Position numbers and translations under genes: made by a program. A stretch of 64,000 bases of DNA from Pseudomonas sp. URMO17WK12:I11 (GTDB taxonomy: Bacteria > Pseudomonadota > Gammaproteobacteria > Pseudomonadales > Pseudomonadaceae): positions 1-64,000 of the forward strand of contig NZ_VEDF01000012.1 of NCBI RefSeq assembly GCF_007677725.1, in the 5' to 3' direction. The notes beneath the pieces were generated by a model that ran no database searches, was not told the DNA's origin, and saw only the letters and a program-made list of their open reading frames with translations. The first letter of the stretch is position 1. Every line of letters begins with the position of its first letter. Positions 9,011 to 18,169 of this stretch are shown one piece after another.

Positions 9011-9712
9011 ATGCCCAACATCCTCCTGGTCGAAGACGACAGCGCGCTGTCCGAGCTGATCGCCAGCTACCTGCAACGCAACGATTTCCAGGTGCGCGTC
9101 ATCGCCCGCGGGGATCAGGTCCTGGACGCCTTCAGGCAGGAAACCCCCGACCTGGTGATCCTCGACCTGATGCTGCCGGGCATCGATGGGCTGCAACTGT
9201 GCCGGCTGCTGCGCCAGGCCTCGCTGAGCTTGCCGATCTTGATGCTGACCGCGCGTGACGACAGCCACGACCAGGTGCTGGGCCTGGAAATGGGGGCTGA
9301 CGATTACGTGACCAAACCCTGTGAGCCGCGGGTGCTGCTGGCCCGTATTCGCACCCTGTTGCGCCGCAGCAGCGTCAACGAACCGCGCCTGGACAGCCAC
9401 CAGATCCTCATCGGCGGCTTGCGCATCGATCTGGCCGAGCGCCTGGTCAGTTGGCGCGGCGAGGAGGTCGAGCTGTCCAGTGGCGAGTACAACCTGCTGG
9501 TGGTGCTGGCGCGCAATGCCGGTGAAGTCCTCAGCCGTGACCGAATCCTTCAGCAGCTGCGTGGCATCGAGTTCAACGGCACCGACCGCTCGGTGGACGT
9601 GGCCATCTCCAAGCTGCGGCGCAAGTTCGATGACAGCGCTGGTGAAGCGCGCAAGATCAAGACCGTGTGGGGCAAGGGCTATCTGTTCAGCCGTGTCGAG
9701 TGGGAGTGCTGA
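9011..9712 (+). CDS. OmpR/RstA-type response regulator
   Basis: 233 residues. Receiver domain with acidic pocket E8-D9-D10, phospho-acceptor D52 (VILDLMLPG), T in LTARDD and K in VTKPCEP. A C-terminal winged helix (about 130-230) ends in KTVWGKGYLFS. A TTG nine bases earlier is in frame, but ATG 9011 (MPNILLVEDD) is the canonical start. It sits 160 bp from the divergent pump operon and 6 bp before its kinase, so control of the pump is likely, although no binding site was identified. Confidence 0.93.
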   Translation: MPNILLVEDDSALSELIASYLQRNDFQVRVIARGDQVLDAFRQETPDLVILDLMLPGIDGLQLCRLLRQASLSLPILMLTARDDSHDQVLGLEMGADDYVTKPCEPRVLLARIRTLLRRSSVNEPRLDSHQILIGGLRIDLAERLVSWRGEEVELSSGEYNLLVVLARNAGEVLSRDRILQQLRGIEFNGTDRSVDVAISKLRRKFDDSAGEARKIKTVWGKGYLFSRVEWEC

Positions 9713-9718
9713 GCGAGC

Positions 9719-11020
9719 ATGCTGAAGATCCTGATCCGCCTGTATCTGCTGATCATCGTCGCTTATGCCGGTGCGTTGCTGCTGATTCCGGATGCGATCG
9801 TCGGCTTGTTCCATGAGCGCTTCATGGCCTACAACCTGGATCAGACAAAGGGCGTTCAGTCACTGATCGTGCGCCAGTTCAGGCAGGTTCCGCGGGAACA
9901 GTGGCCAGCCGTGCAACACGAATTGGCCGAAGTATTCGCACCCTTGCAGGTCGATCTGCTGCGCATCGATCAAGCGGGGCTCAGCGCCCAGGAGAGGGCG
10001 CGCCTTGAACACGGTCAGTACGCCGTGCGCATCGCCGACTGGGGCTACTACGAGACGGTCCTGGCGCCGTTGGACGAGCAGTGGCTGGTACGCTTGCATG
10101 CAGCGCCTGACCCGCTGGACATCAACGTGCTGTCCTGGGGTGTGACGGTGCTGATCGGCGCTGCGCTGCTGGGCTGCCTGCTGCTGTGGGTATGGCCACA
10201 CTGGCGCGACCTGGAGCGCCTCAAAGAAACTGCCAGGCGTCTGGGTCAGGGCCAGATGGCCGAGCGCACGCATATCTCGCCGCACTCCAACATCGGCGAA
10301 CTGGCCGGGGTGTTCGACACCATGGCCACTGACCTGGAGCGCCATGTCAACCAGCAGCGCGAGCTGCTCGATGCGGTCTCTCACGAGCTGCGCACACCGC
10401 TGACACGCCTGGATTTCGGTCTGGTGCTGCTGTTCGACGAGGTGCCTGCGAGCAGTCGCAAGCGTCTGCTGGAACTGGTCGGGCACGTGCGCGAGCTGGA
10501 TGAGCTGGTGCTGGAACTGCTGTCCTACAGTCGCCTGTACAATGCCGATCAGGCCAGGGAGCGGGTCGAGGTGTCTTTGTTGGAGCTGGTCGACAGCGTG
10601 CTTGGCGGCTTTGCCGAGGAGCTCGAGGCCAAATCAATCGAATGGGAGGTGCAGGCCGAAGGCAACCTGCCGCGCTTCGTGCTCGACCCGCGACTGACGG
10701 CGCGAGCGGTGCAGAACCTGGTGCGTAACGCCATGCGCTACTGTGACCGCAGCTTGCTCCTGCGGCTACGCCTGGAAGCAGACGGCGCCTGCCTGTTGAC
10801 GGTGGAAGACGACGGCATCGGCATTCCGCCTGAAGAACGTGAGCGCATTTTCCAACCCTTTTACCGCCTGGACCGCAGCCGTGATCGCAGTACCGGCGGC
10901 TTTGGACTGGGGCTGGCGATCAGTCGTCGGGCGATCGAAGGGCAGGGCGGAACCCTGAGCGTGGCGCAGTCGGCCCTGGGCGGCGCGCAGTTTCGGATTC
11001 GCCTGCCCCGTGGTGGTTGA
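9719..11020 (+). CDS. RstB-like sensor histidine kinase
   Basis: 433 residues. TM1 (about 5-28) and TM2 (about 137-160) flank a short periplasmic domain of about 110 residues. A HAMP domain (LKETARRLGQGQMAERTH) follows, then the H-box AVSHELRTPLTRL with H222. The N box (QNLVRNAMRYCD), G1 (VEDDGIGIPPEERERIFQPF) and G2 (GGFGLGLAIS) are all intact. Co-transcribed with the response regulator (6-bp gap). The periplasmic sensor resembles the RstB style; the ligand is unknown. Confidence 0.92.
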   Translation: MLKILIRLYLLIIVAYAGALLLIPDAIVGLFHERFMAYNLDQTKGVQSLIVRQFRQVPREQWPAVQHELAEVFAPLQVDLLRIDQAGLSAQERARLEHGQYAVRIADWGYYETVLAPLDEQWLVRLHAAPDPLDINVLSWGVTVLIGAALLGCLLLWVWPHWRDLERLKETARRLGQGQMAERTHISPHSNIGELAGVFDTMATDLERHVNQQRELLDAVSHELRTPLTRLDFGLVLLFDEVPASSRKRLLELVGHVRELDELVLELLSYSRLYNADQARERVEVSLLELVDSVLGGFAEELEAKSIEWEVQAEGNLPRFVLDPRLTARAVQNLVRNAMRYCDRSLLLRLRLEADGACLLTVEDDGIGIPPEERERIFQPFYRLDRSRDRSTGGFGLGLAISRRAIEGQGGTLSVAQSALGGAQFRIRLPRGG

Positions 11021-11055
11021 TCACAGGCTGCGGCAGCGGCGTCGCTGCCATCCGC

Positions 11056-12135
11056 CTACTGCTCAGGCCGCCACAGCGCGAAACGGTCCTTGCCACTGCG
11101 TTTAGCCTCGTACAGTGCCTGATCGGCGCGTACCAATGCCGTGCTCAGGCTTTCATCACCCAGCACCGGCGCCAGGCCGATACTGATGGTTACCGGTGGT
11201 TGCCCAGGGTCTTCCCTCACGCGCTGGCACAAGGCGGCAACGTGCTGCTCGGCTGCACCCTGCTCAAGCCCTTCATAAAAGATCGCGAACTCTTCGCCGC
11301 CCAACCGGCCGAAGGCATGGCCGCCCACGCCTGCGCGAATCTGTTGCGCAACCCGCTTGAGCACCTCGTCACCCACGTCATGACCGAAGCGGTCGTTGAC
11401 CCTTTTGAAATTGTCGATGTCGATCATTGCCAGGTATTGCCCAGGTATTGCCGAACGCAAGCGGCGCTCGGCCTGGGTCATGAACGCGCGGCGATTGGGT
11501 ATTTCGGTCAGGGCATCGACGTAGGCCTGGTCCAGCAGCACCTTGGAAAAATAGAAGTTGTGCAACTTGGCCCGACGCATCTGCAGGTAGCTGTAGCTCA
11601 CCAGGGCACTGAGAAACACTGCGTAGCTGACCAGCATCGCGCCTTCGAGCTGCGCGAGGGTGATGCGCGTGTGGTAGAAGGGGTTGAGCATCGCCCAGGT
11701 CGTCAGCATGGCGCAGAAGAACGACCAGCGCCGCACCGGTAGCAGCGACAGCGCATACAGCACCGTGGATACGCCCAGTACCAGCCACACCGGACGCAGC
11801 GCCACCGGTATGCCTTCGATCACCAGGCGCATGCCCAAGGTGATCACGGCGATGAACAGCAGGTTGAGCACATCGAAGTGCTGGCTGCGCCAGGTGAAGT
11901 GCAGGATCACGGTAAGCCCGCAGAGCAGGGCGATGAACAGGCACGAGAGCCAGGTGAAGCCCTGGCCACCGAGAAAGCTGACGATCAGGTCGAACACCAG
12001 CCAGATGAGGATGCTGACCGAGAACACCAGCCGGCAGAACGGGCGCATGGCCACGAACTCGTGCTGGCGGAACTCGGCCCGCAGGGACGCTGGGGCGACG
12101 CGTTGGCGCACGTGTTCTTCAAGGGTGTCGAACAT
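11056..12135 (-). CDS. Membrane diguanylate cyclase (GGEEF)
   Basis: 359 residues. About six membrane helices (33-185) form an undefined sensor, followed by a GGDEF domain with GGEEF at 279-283 and the substrate-site segment DIDNFKRVNDRFGHDVGDEVL. The position of the RxxD inhibitory site has V and H instead, so product feedback at the I-site is probably lost. The gene starts 30 bp after the DUF4434 stop on the same strand. It is therefore probably the last gene of the nfr-type operon and may supply the c-di-GMP sensed by NfrB. Confidence 0.9.
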   Translation of the reverse strand: MFDTLEEHVRQRVAPASLRAEFRQHEFVAMRPFCRLVFSVSILIWLVFDLIVSFLGGQGFTWLSCLFIALLCGLTVILHFTWRSQHFDVLNLLFIAVITLGMRLVIEGIPVALRPVWLVLGVSTVLYALSLLPVRRWSFFCAMLTTWAMLNPFYHTRITLAQLEGAMLVSYAVFLSALVSYSYLQMRRAKLHNFYFSKVLLDQAYVDALTEIPNRRAFMTQAERRLRSAIPGQYLAMIDIDNFKRVNDRFGHDVGDEVLKRVAQQIRAGVGGHAFGRLGGEEFAIFYEGLEQGAAEQHVAALCQRVREDPGQPPVTISIGLAPVLGDESLSTALVRADQALYEAKRSGKDRFALWRPEQ

Positions 12136-12165
12136 CCGTGGCTCCTGGTCGCAAGCGGGGCGAAT

Positions 12166-13005
12166 TCAATTGTAGTGCAGCACGCCCCTTGCCCAAGGCC
12201 GATAGCGCAGGGAGAACACCGCTTCGGCATGGCAGCCGTTGGCGTACTGCGGCGCCATCGGCTCGGCCTTGAAGGCCTGGCCTGGCGCACTCACCTGGCG
12301 AAACGCCTCGCGCACCACACCGATCCGGCAGGGCAGCGCCTGCTCGTAGCTCTGTCGCACCAACGCAGATAACTGACCGGTGCCAGCGCCGTCCTGCCAC
12401 CAGACATTCAAGCCCAAGCCGGCCAGTTGATCCAGCCAGGCCCCGTTGACTCGCGCCGACAAGTGCCCAGCGCTGAACGCACTGAGGTGCAGTGGCTGGT
12501 CCAGGCGCCGGGCGAAGACCCGCAACTGATTGCGTAGCGCCTTGCGCCGGTCGGCATCCTGAAAGCGCAGGTCATCGAGCTCCATGGGCAGGTACCAGCC
12601 GACCGCCGGCAAGCGCCACGCCTTGCGTAGTTGCTGATATTGGCTAAACGAACGGCCCAGCTGGGCCTTCCAATAGCTGCTCAAACCAGCGCTGTCGAGG
12701 GTCTCGATTCGCTGGTAGTACGCCGGGTCCATGTACAGACCCAGCACCAGCTCCAGCCCTTGGTCTTGGGCTTCGCGCAGGCTGTTGGCCAGCCAGCCCT
12801 GGGCACCGCCGAAATCGCTGTCGCCGTGGGCGGTCCACTGCACGATCAGGGTGTGTCCGCCTTGGGCCCTGGTCGCGCGCCACAACTGCCGCCACTGCTC
12901 GGCGGTGACGCTGGCATCGCGGTTCAACGGCTGGTACAGCAGGCGCTGGTCGGCCATCGTCGGCAGGCACAAGGCCAGCAGGCAGAGCGCAAGCAAGGTA
13001 CGCAT
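12166..13005 (-). CDS. DUF4434 periplasmic protein of the NfrAB polysaccharide system (YbcH-like)
   Basis: 279 residues. A signal peptide (MRTLLALCLLALCLPTMA) precedes a TIM-barrel-like DUF4434 domain (RLLYQPLNRD, LIVQWTAHGD, LVLGLYMDP, GWYLPMELDD, LSAFSAGHLS). In E. coli the corresponding ybcH lies beside nfrA. The fold suggests a glycoside-hydrolase-like activity on the exported polymer, which is inference. I set the start at 13005, where ATG overlaps the nfrA stop (TGATG); a longer reading frame upstream runs inside nfrA and lacks a signal peptide. Confidence 0.82.
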   Translation of the reverse strand: MRTLLALCLLALCLPTMADQRLLYQPLNRDASVTAEQWRQLWRATRAQGGHTLIVQWTAHGDSDFGGAQGWLANSLREAQDQGLELVLGLYMDPAYYQRIETLDSAGLSSYWKAQLGRSFSQYQQLRKAWRLPAVGWYLPMELDDLRFQDADRRKALRNQLRVFARRLDQPLHLSAFSAGHLSARVNGAWLDQLAGLGLNVWWQDGAGTGQLSALVRQSYEQALPCRIGVVREAFRQVSAPGQAFKAEPMAPQYANGCHAEAVFSLRYRPWARGVLHYN

Positions 13006-15998
13006 CAGAAGGTCATCTCCGCACCCACCAGCACGCCGTTGGCCCGCTCGTAGAGATTGCCGCCCAGCGACTGCTGGTATTCGGCGCGCAGCTTGAGCGA
13101 GCCGCGGTAGGCATTGTAGCGGTCCTGGTCGAACCACCACTGCCAGCGCACACCCACCCCGGCGCGCGCATCCTGGCGCCAGTCGTTGCTCGGGTCCTGG
13201 CTGGCGAACTCGACGAAACCATAAGGCATGAGGGTCTGCGCCGCAGTGCCCGGCAGCTTCCAGGCATGGCCTTGTTGATAGCGCGACAGCCAGGCATGGT
13301 CGCCCGCGCGTGTCCACCAGGCGGCATCGAGGTAGAGGAAGCGCTCGTTCCAGTCATCCTGATCGACGCGCCAATCGTTGCGCCACTCGCCCTGGTCGAG
13401 CAGCGACGCGGTGGCGCGCAGCAGCAGGTCATTGCTGGATGTCGCATGGTGGCGCAAATCGCCCCAGTTGCCGCCGACCTTGGCCGGACTCAGCAGCTCG
13501 CCCAGGCTCAGGCCGTTGTCGTGGGCCTGGTCGATTTGCCGTTGGTGGTACAGCTCGGCGTACAGGTTCAGGTTGGCGTGACCCAGCGGCTTGTAGCGCA
13601 GACCCAGGCCAGTGCCCAGGCTCTGCCCGTAGTCGCTGCGGCCTTGGCCGCCGAACAGCACGCGGCCGTAGACCGACACGGTGCTGCCGTCGCGGCTCGG
13701 TTGGTCGCCCAAGGCATGGTCCCACATGGCCATCTGCACGTTCTGCGAGCGGGCCCGCCGTTTACCAGTGCTGCGCTCGCCGTCTTCGAGGAAACGGTCG
13801 TTGGTCGAGCTGCCGCCCGGCGACCAGGTGCTGGCCAGGGTGATGGTATCGCGTCGCGACAACGCTTCATGGGCGCGGCGCTGGCGGTATCGGCGGGCTT
13901 CGAGGCTGCCATATTCATCGTCGCCGTCGACCACCTGATCTTCCACGTCCAGCACACGGCGCAACTCACGCCGTGCCGCGGCGCTGTCCTGGGCCTCGTC
14001 ATAGCGGACCGCCAGGGTTTCACCGAGGCGGTAATCTTCCGGGTAGTCGCGTGTCGCCTGCTGCAGGTACGGGATCGACGCCAGGCGCTGGGCCTTGTCC
14101 GCCGAGCTTGCCAGGCGCATGCCGTAGTCGGCGCGGTAGCGCGGCTGTGTCGGTGCCAAGCGCACGGCCTCGGCCAGCCAGGCGCTGCTCTGGGCGCTGT
14201 CGCCTGCCAACTGGGCCGTGCTGGCCGCTGCGTAGTAGTGCTCGGCCTGCGGCTGGTGTGCCAGCGCCTGGCGCTGCATCGCCAAGGCCTCGGCGCTCTG
14301 CCCTTGAGCCTGGGCAATTGCCGCGCCCAGGCTCCAGTCGTCAGCGCTGCGGTGTGTCGCGGCATCCCAATAGTGGCGGGCCGCGGCGCTGTCCCCGGCG
14401 TTCAACGCGCCGCGCGCGGCGGTCAGGCGTGCATTGTCGTTCCAGGCCGCGGCCGGCAGTTCGCGCCAGATCGCCAAGGCACCCTGGGAATCGCCGGCCG
14501 CTTCCAGGGCATAGGCCAACGGCAAGCGGCTGTCACGATCGCCCAGGCGTTCGGCTGCCTGGTAGTAGACCACGGCTTCGCCTGGGTGCGCGGGCATCGC
14601 GCAGCGGCCCAGGGCGCGGTATTGGCCTGCTTCGCTGGGCTTGCCGACGATGGCCTGTTGGACGGCATCGCACTGTTCGTTTTCGGCCAGACGACCAAGC
14701 AGTTGCGCGCGGGTCTGGGCGTCGACCTTGGGCGCCAGGCTGACCATGCGCCGGCTGTCGAGCGGGCCGTCGTCACGCGCGTACAGATTGCCCAGGCGCT
14801 GCAGCAGCGAGGCGGTCAAACGCCCGTTGCGGCGGTCGTAGGCCTGTTCGAGCAGGCGCCGGGCATGCTCGCGCTGACCTTGCTCGAGCAACAGGTAGCT
14901 GGCCTGCTCCAGGGCCTGCAAATCACCGCTTTGCCGGTAGCGTTGCTCCCACTGGCGCGCCGTGCGCGGCTGTGGCGGATCGCCATACAAGCGCTGGCGC
15001 AATACCGCGTAGGCGCGTGGCTCGGCGTCTGTGCTGCAGCCCTTGAACTGTTCGCGAGCCAGCACTGGGTCGTGGTGCGACAGCCAGTCGACGGTTTCCA
15101 GGCACGGCCGCTGCAGGTCGTTGCTCAGGCGCAGGACCAGCGCCGCGTCATCGCCTTCGCGGGCCAGCTCCCAGAGTTGCTGGCGTTGCTCAGGTTGTTG
15201 CAATTGCGCTTTGGGCAACTGTTGCAGCCAACGCTGGGCCTGCTGGTTGTGACCCACGGCGATGGCGCGGTTGGCCATGGCCAGGCGGTAGCGGTTGGCG
15301 ATGGCGGCAGACGGCGCACTTTGCAGCAGGCGCTGCAATCCCTGGTCATCCAGTTGCTGGACATAGGCGTTGGCCAGGCGCTGCCAGTCTTCGACCGGCA
15401 GTTGCCCCTTGGCCGCCAGGGGCTGCAGTTGCTCGACGGTCTCCTGCCAATTGCGCAACTGCTCGGCGAAGTTGGCCCGAGCCAGGCGCAAGGCCTGATC
15501 GTCGCCATGGGCCGGCAACTGGTTGAGCCAGGCCAATGCCTCACTGGCCCCGCCGTGCCTGGTCAGGCTCAGGCTGTAGGCTTGCCACAGGCGCACGCGC
15601 TGAGCACCGGCACTGCTGGCCAGCCAGGCTTCGACGCGGCTGGCTGGCGGCGGATCCTGCGCGATCCAGGTCAGGCGCAGCTCCAGCAAGGCGTCGGCGT
15701 TCTGCGCATCGTCGCTCAGTTGCTGGGCCTGGCTCTCGGCGTCCTGGTAGCGGCGTTGATGGGCCAGCGCCTCGATCAGCAGCGCCCGGGCCTCGTCGTT
15801 GCCGGGCACCCGCGCCAGTACATGACGGGTCAGGCGCTCGACCTCGTTCCAGTTGTCCTTCTTTGCTTCGCGATAGCCACGCTCCATGAACGGGTAGCTG
15901 GTGAAACGTTGAAACTCGGTCAACGGTGCGGCCAGGCTGGGCAGGGCGGTGGAGCACAGCAGCAGGCTGGACAGGGTGATGGACAGGCGCGGCTTCAT
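13005..15998 (-). CDS. nfrA: NfrA-like outer-membrane polysaccharide exporter (TPR + beta-barrel)
   Basis: 997 residues, close to E. coli NfrA (about 990), the phage N4 receptor. The signal peptide ends at PSLAA (about 24). Residues about 30-720 are tetratricopeptide-like helices (EVERLTRHVLARVPGNDEARALLIEALAHQRRYQDAE and many repeats). The last 250 residues are beta-rich and end in VLVGAEMTF, with the terminal Phe of an outer-membrane barrel. This layout is that of BcsC/PgaA exporters. The ATG overlaps the nfrB stop. The role, by family, is export of the NfrB product across the outer membrane. Confidence 0.9.
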   Translation of the reverse strand: MKPRLSITLSSLLLCSTALPSLAAPLTEFQRFTSYPFMERGYREAKKDNWNEVERLTRHVLARVPGNDEARALLIEALAHQRRYQDAESQAQQLSDDAQNADALLELRLTWIAQDPPPASRVEAWLASSAGAQRVRLWQAYSLSLTRHGGASEALAWLNQLPAHGDDQALRLARANFAEQLRNWQETVEQLQPLAAKGQLPVEDWQRLANAYVQQLDDQGLQRLLQSAPSAAIANRYRLAMANRAIAVGHNQQAQRWLQQLPKAQLQQPEQRQQLWELAREGDDAALVLRLSNDLQRPCLETVDWLSHHDPVLAREQFKGCSTDAEPRAYAVLRQRLYGDPPQPRTARQWEQRYRQSGDLQALEQASYLLLEQGQREHARRLLEQAYDRRNGRLTASLLQRLGNLYARDDGPLDSRRMVSLAPKVDAQTRAQLLGRLAENEQCDAVQQAIVGKPSEAGQYRALGRCAMPAHPGEAVVYYQAAERLGDRDSRLPLAYALEAAGDSQGALAIWRELPAAAWNDNARLTAARGALNAGDSAAARHYWDAATHRSADDWSLGAAIAQAQGQSAEALAMQRQALAHQPQAEHYYAAASTAQLAGDSAQSSAWLAEAVRLAPTQPRYRADYGMRLASSADKAQRLASIPYLQQATRDYPEDYRLGETLAVRYDEAQDSAAARRELRRVLDVEDQVVDGDDEYGSLEARRYRQRRAHEALSRRDTITLASTWSPGGSSTNDRFLEDGERSTGKRRARSQNVQMAMWDHALGDQPSRDGSTVSVYGRVLFGGQGRSDYGQSLGTGLGLRYKPLGHANLNLYAELYHQRQIDQAHDNGLSLGELLSPAKVGGNWGDLRHHATSSNDLLLRATASLLDQGEWRNDWRVDQDDWNERFLYLDAAWWTRAGDHAWLSRYQQGHAWKLPGTAAQTLMPYGFVEFASQDPSNDWRQDARAGVGVRWQWWFDQDRYNAYRGSLKLRAEYQQSLGGNLYERANGVLVGAEMTF

Positions 15999-18169
15999 GC
16001 CACCTCCCGGGTCAGGTCATAGGCAGCTTGCTGTTCGCTGGCCTGTTCGGCGAGCGCTTGTTGCAGCACGTTCTCGGTGATGATGCCGCGGGCGATGAGG
16101 TGCTCGCCCAGGCTCTGGCGCTCGGCATCGAAGTCGATCAACGCCTGGTTGAACAAGGTGACTGGCACCATACCGCGCAGCTGCAGCAGGCCGCCGAGCA
16201 TCACTTGATGCTGGCTGACCCGTTCGATCAAATCGGCGTCGTCCTGATGACGCTCCAGTACCTTCAACATTTCGTGGGTTTCCGGCTTCTGCCAACGGCT
16301 AGGGTAGTGATAACGCAGGCCCAGTGTGACGCGGCCCTGGGGCGCCAGGCGGCAGCTGACCGGGCGCTTGAGCTGCCGGCTGATGACGCCCAGCGACACC
16401 TGGCTGACCGGGCTTTCGCTGGCCAGAACCAAGGTCTTGCCGTCTTCGGCCACCGGCAGCACGCCATAGTGCGTGGCCAGTCGGCGTGGCAGCTTGGCGA
16501 TCAACTGAGCGTCCAGTTTGAAGGGGTTGAGCGGCGCCCAAGGCATGTCCAGTTGCTCGGCCAAGGTCTGCACCAGCTGCTCGCTGGTCAGCCAGCCGCG
16601 CAACAGCAGCTCGCGACCCAGGCGGCGACGCACCGGGCTGGTGATGGCCTGCTGCAGTTGCTGCTCGCTGATATAGCCTTTTTCAATCAGGCGCTGGCCT
16701 AGCGGTGTGCGCCGTGGCGAGCCCAGGGCCGGGAATTCATGGGTGGTCTTGTCCCATGCCACGCGCCGCGCATCGCCCAGTTCCATGACCTGGCGCAGGG
16801 CGCGCAGGTTGGCGAAGAAGTTGACGAAGTTGCTCCACATCATGCGCGGTGCCGACAGCAGGCCCTCGAACAGACCGTAGTAGCGGGTCACGAACCAGCC
16901 GCGTTGGAACAGGCGGTTGATCAGCAGCACGCCGTTGAGCCAGAGCAGGGCGGTGAGCAGTTGGCTGTCGCTGAGAATCGACATGAAGCGCCAGGCGTCG
17001 GGCGCGATCACCGTCACCAGCCACATGGCCAGCAGGACCAGCAGCAGCAGGTTGACCAGAAAACTCAGCAGGTAGGCGAACAGTCCGCGGCGGTCGCGCC
17101 AGAGGAAGTAGTTGAGCGCCGCGGTGCGGCTCCAACCCAGCGAGCTGGTGCCCTGAAACACGATGCCGACGATCCACCGCGACTTTTGCCGAATGGCGTG
17201 ATGCCAATCGCGGGGAAAGTGCTCGCGCACGCAGATCACCTGCGAGACGTGACGGCTCATGCCCAGGCGCCAGTCATGCTTGAGGGCCAGCGCCGGGTCG
17301 GTCACCGAATAGCGGGCGAAGATGCACTTCATGCCCTTCTGCTTGAGGCGGAAACCGATGTCATAGTCTTCGGTCAGGCTCTGTACGTCGAAGGCGATGC
17401 CATCACCTTCTTCGAGCAGTGCACTGATGGCCCGGCGGCTGAAGCAGGTCCCGACCCCGGCACTGGGCACCTGGCCGGTCAAGGCTTCGCGCACGATGAC
17501 GTCCTTGCCGTGGTTCTCGGCGAACTCATCGACATAGTGCCCGGCGGTGAAACCCTTCCACTCCGGCGCGTACGGGTACACCGGAATCTGAATCATGTCC
17601 TTGTTCGGCAGCAGGTAATTGAACAGGCGCAATTCCATGGGCGAAATCACGTCTTCGGCATCATGCAGGATGAAACCGGCGAACTCGATACGGGCGTCGT
17701 CCTGAAAGCGCAGAATGGCGTCGATGATGTTGTTCAGGCAGTCGGCCTTGCTGGTGGGGCCGGGCCGCGCGCAGATCACCTTGTGCACGTTGGGGTAGTG
17801 CAGGCACACCGCATCGACATCGGCCTGGGTCTGCGGATCGTTGGGGTAGGTGCCGACGAAGATCTGGTAGTTCTCGTAGTCGATGGTCGAGGCGGCCAGG
17901 CGCGCCATTTCGCCCACCACGCCGACCTCGTTCCAGGCCGGCACCATGATCGCCAGCGGTTTTTCGGGCACCTCGAACAGGCGCTTCTCGTCGGCGCGCT
18001 CGTGTTTATCGTAGATGCGAAAGCGCCGCACCAGCTTGCGAATCCAGTAGCACAGGTCGATGAACAGGTCGTCGAGGCCCAGCAGGAACATCAGCGAAGC
18101 AAGGACGATTGCCAGGGCTTTGAGGCCAAACAGGACATAGGTGATGAAATCGATGAAAGCCAGGCTCAT
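15995..18169 (-). CDS. nfrB: NfrB-like glycosyltransferase with c-di-GMP-binding MshEN-type tail
   Basis: 724 residues. TM near 10-32; GT2 catalytic domain (about 70-340) with HDAED (169-173), TEDYD (266-270) and QKSRW (328-332); further TMs about 363-392 and 405-425. The C-terminal region carries MshEN-like repeats: LGQRLIEKGYISEQQLQQAI (about 490-509) and RRLGRELLLRGWLTSEQLVQ (about 515-534), plus LGEHLIARGIITENVLQQAL near the C-terminus. MshEN motifs bind c-di-GMP, and E. coli NfrB is reported to be activated this way. The ATG overlaps the wecB stop (ATGA). Probable function: a c-di-GMP-gated synthase polymerising the sugar made by WecB. Confidence 0.9.
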   Translation of the reverse strand: MSLAFIDFITYVLFGLKALAIVLASLMFLLGLDDLFIDLCYWIRKLVRRFRIYDKHERADEKRLFEVPEKPLAIMVPAWNEVGVVGEMARLAASTIDYENYQIFVGTYPNDPQTQADVDAVCLHYPNVHKVICARPGPTSKADCLNNIIDAILRFQDDARIEFAGFILHDAEDVISPMELRLFNYLLPNKDMIQIPVYPYAPEWKGFTAGHYVDEFAENHGKDVIVREALTGQVPSAGVGTCFSRRAISALLEEGDGIAFDVQSLTEDYDIGFRLKQKGMKCIFARYSVTDPALALKHDWRLGMSRHVSQVICVREHFPRDWHHAIRQKSRWIVGIVFQGTSSLGWSRTAALNYFLWRDRRGLFAYLLSFLVNLLLLVLLAMWLVTVIAPDAWRFMSILSDSQLLTALLWLNGVLLINRLFQRGWFVTRYYGLFEGLLSAPRMMWSNFVNFFANLRALRQVMELGDARRVAWDKTTHEFPALGSPRRTPLGQRLIEKGYISEQQLQQAITSPVRRRLGRELLLRGWLTSEQLVQTLAEQLDMPWAPLNPFKLDAQLIAKLPRRLATHYGVLPVAEDGKTLVLASESPVSQVSLGVISRQLKRPVSCRLAPQGRVTLGLRYHYPSRWQKPETHEMLKVLERHQDDADLIERVSQHQVMLGGLLQLRGMVPVTLFNQALIDFDAERQSLGEHLIARGIITENVLQQALAEQASEQQAAYDLTREVA

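Noticed and set aside
13266..16022. 918-codon plus-strand frame opposite nfrA
   Set aside because: Antisense shadow of nfrA; no signal, motif or ribosome site.
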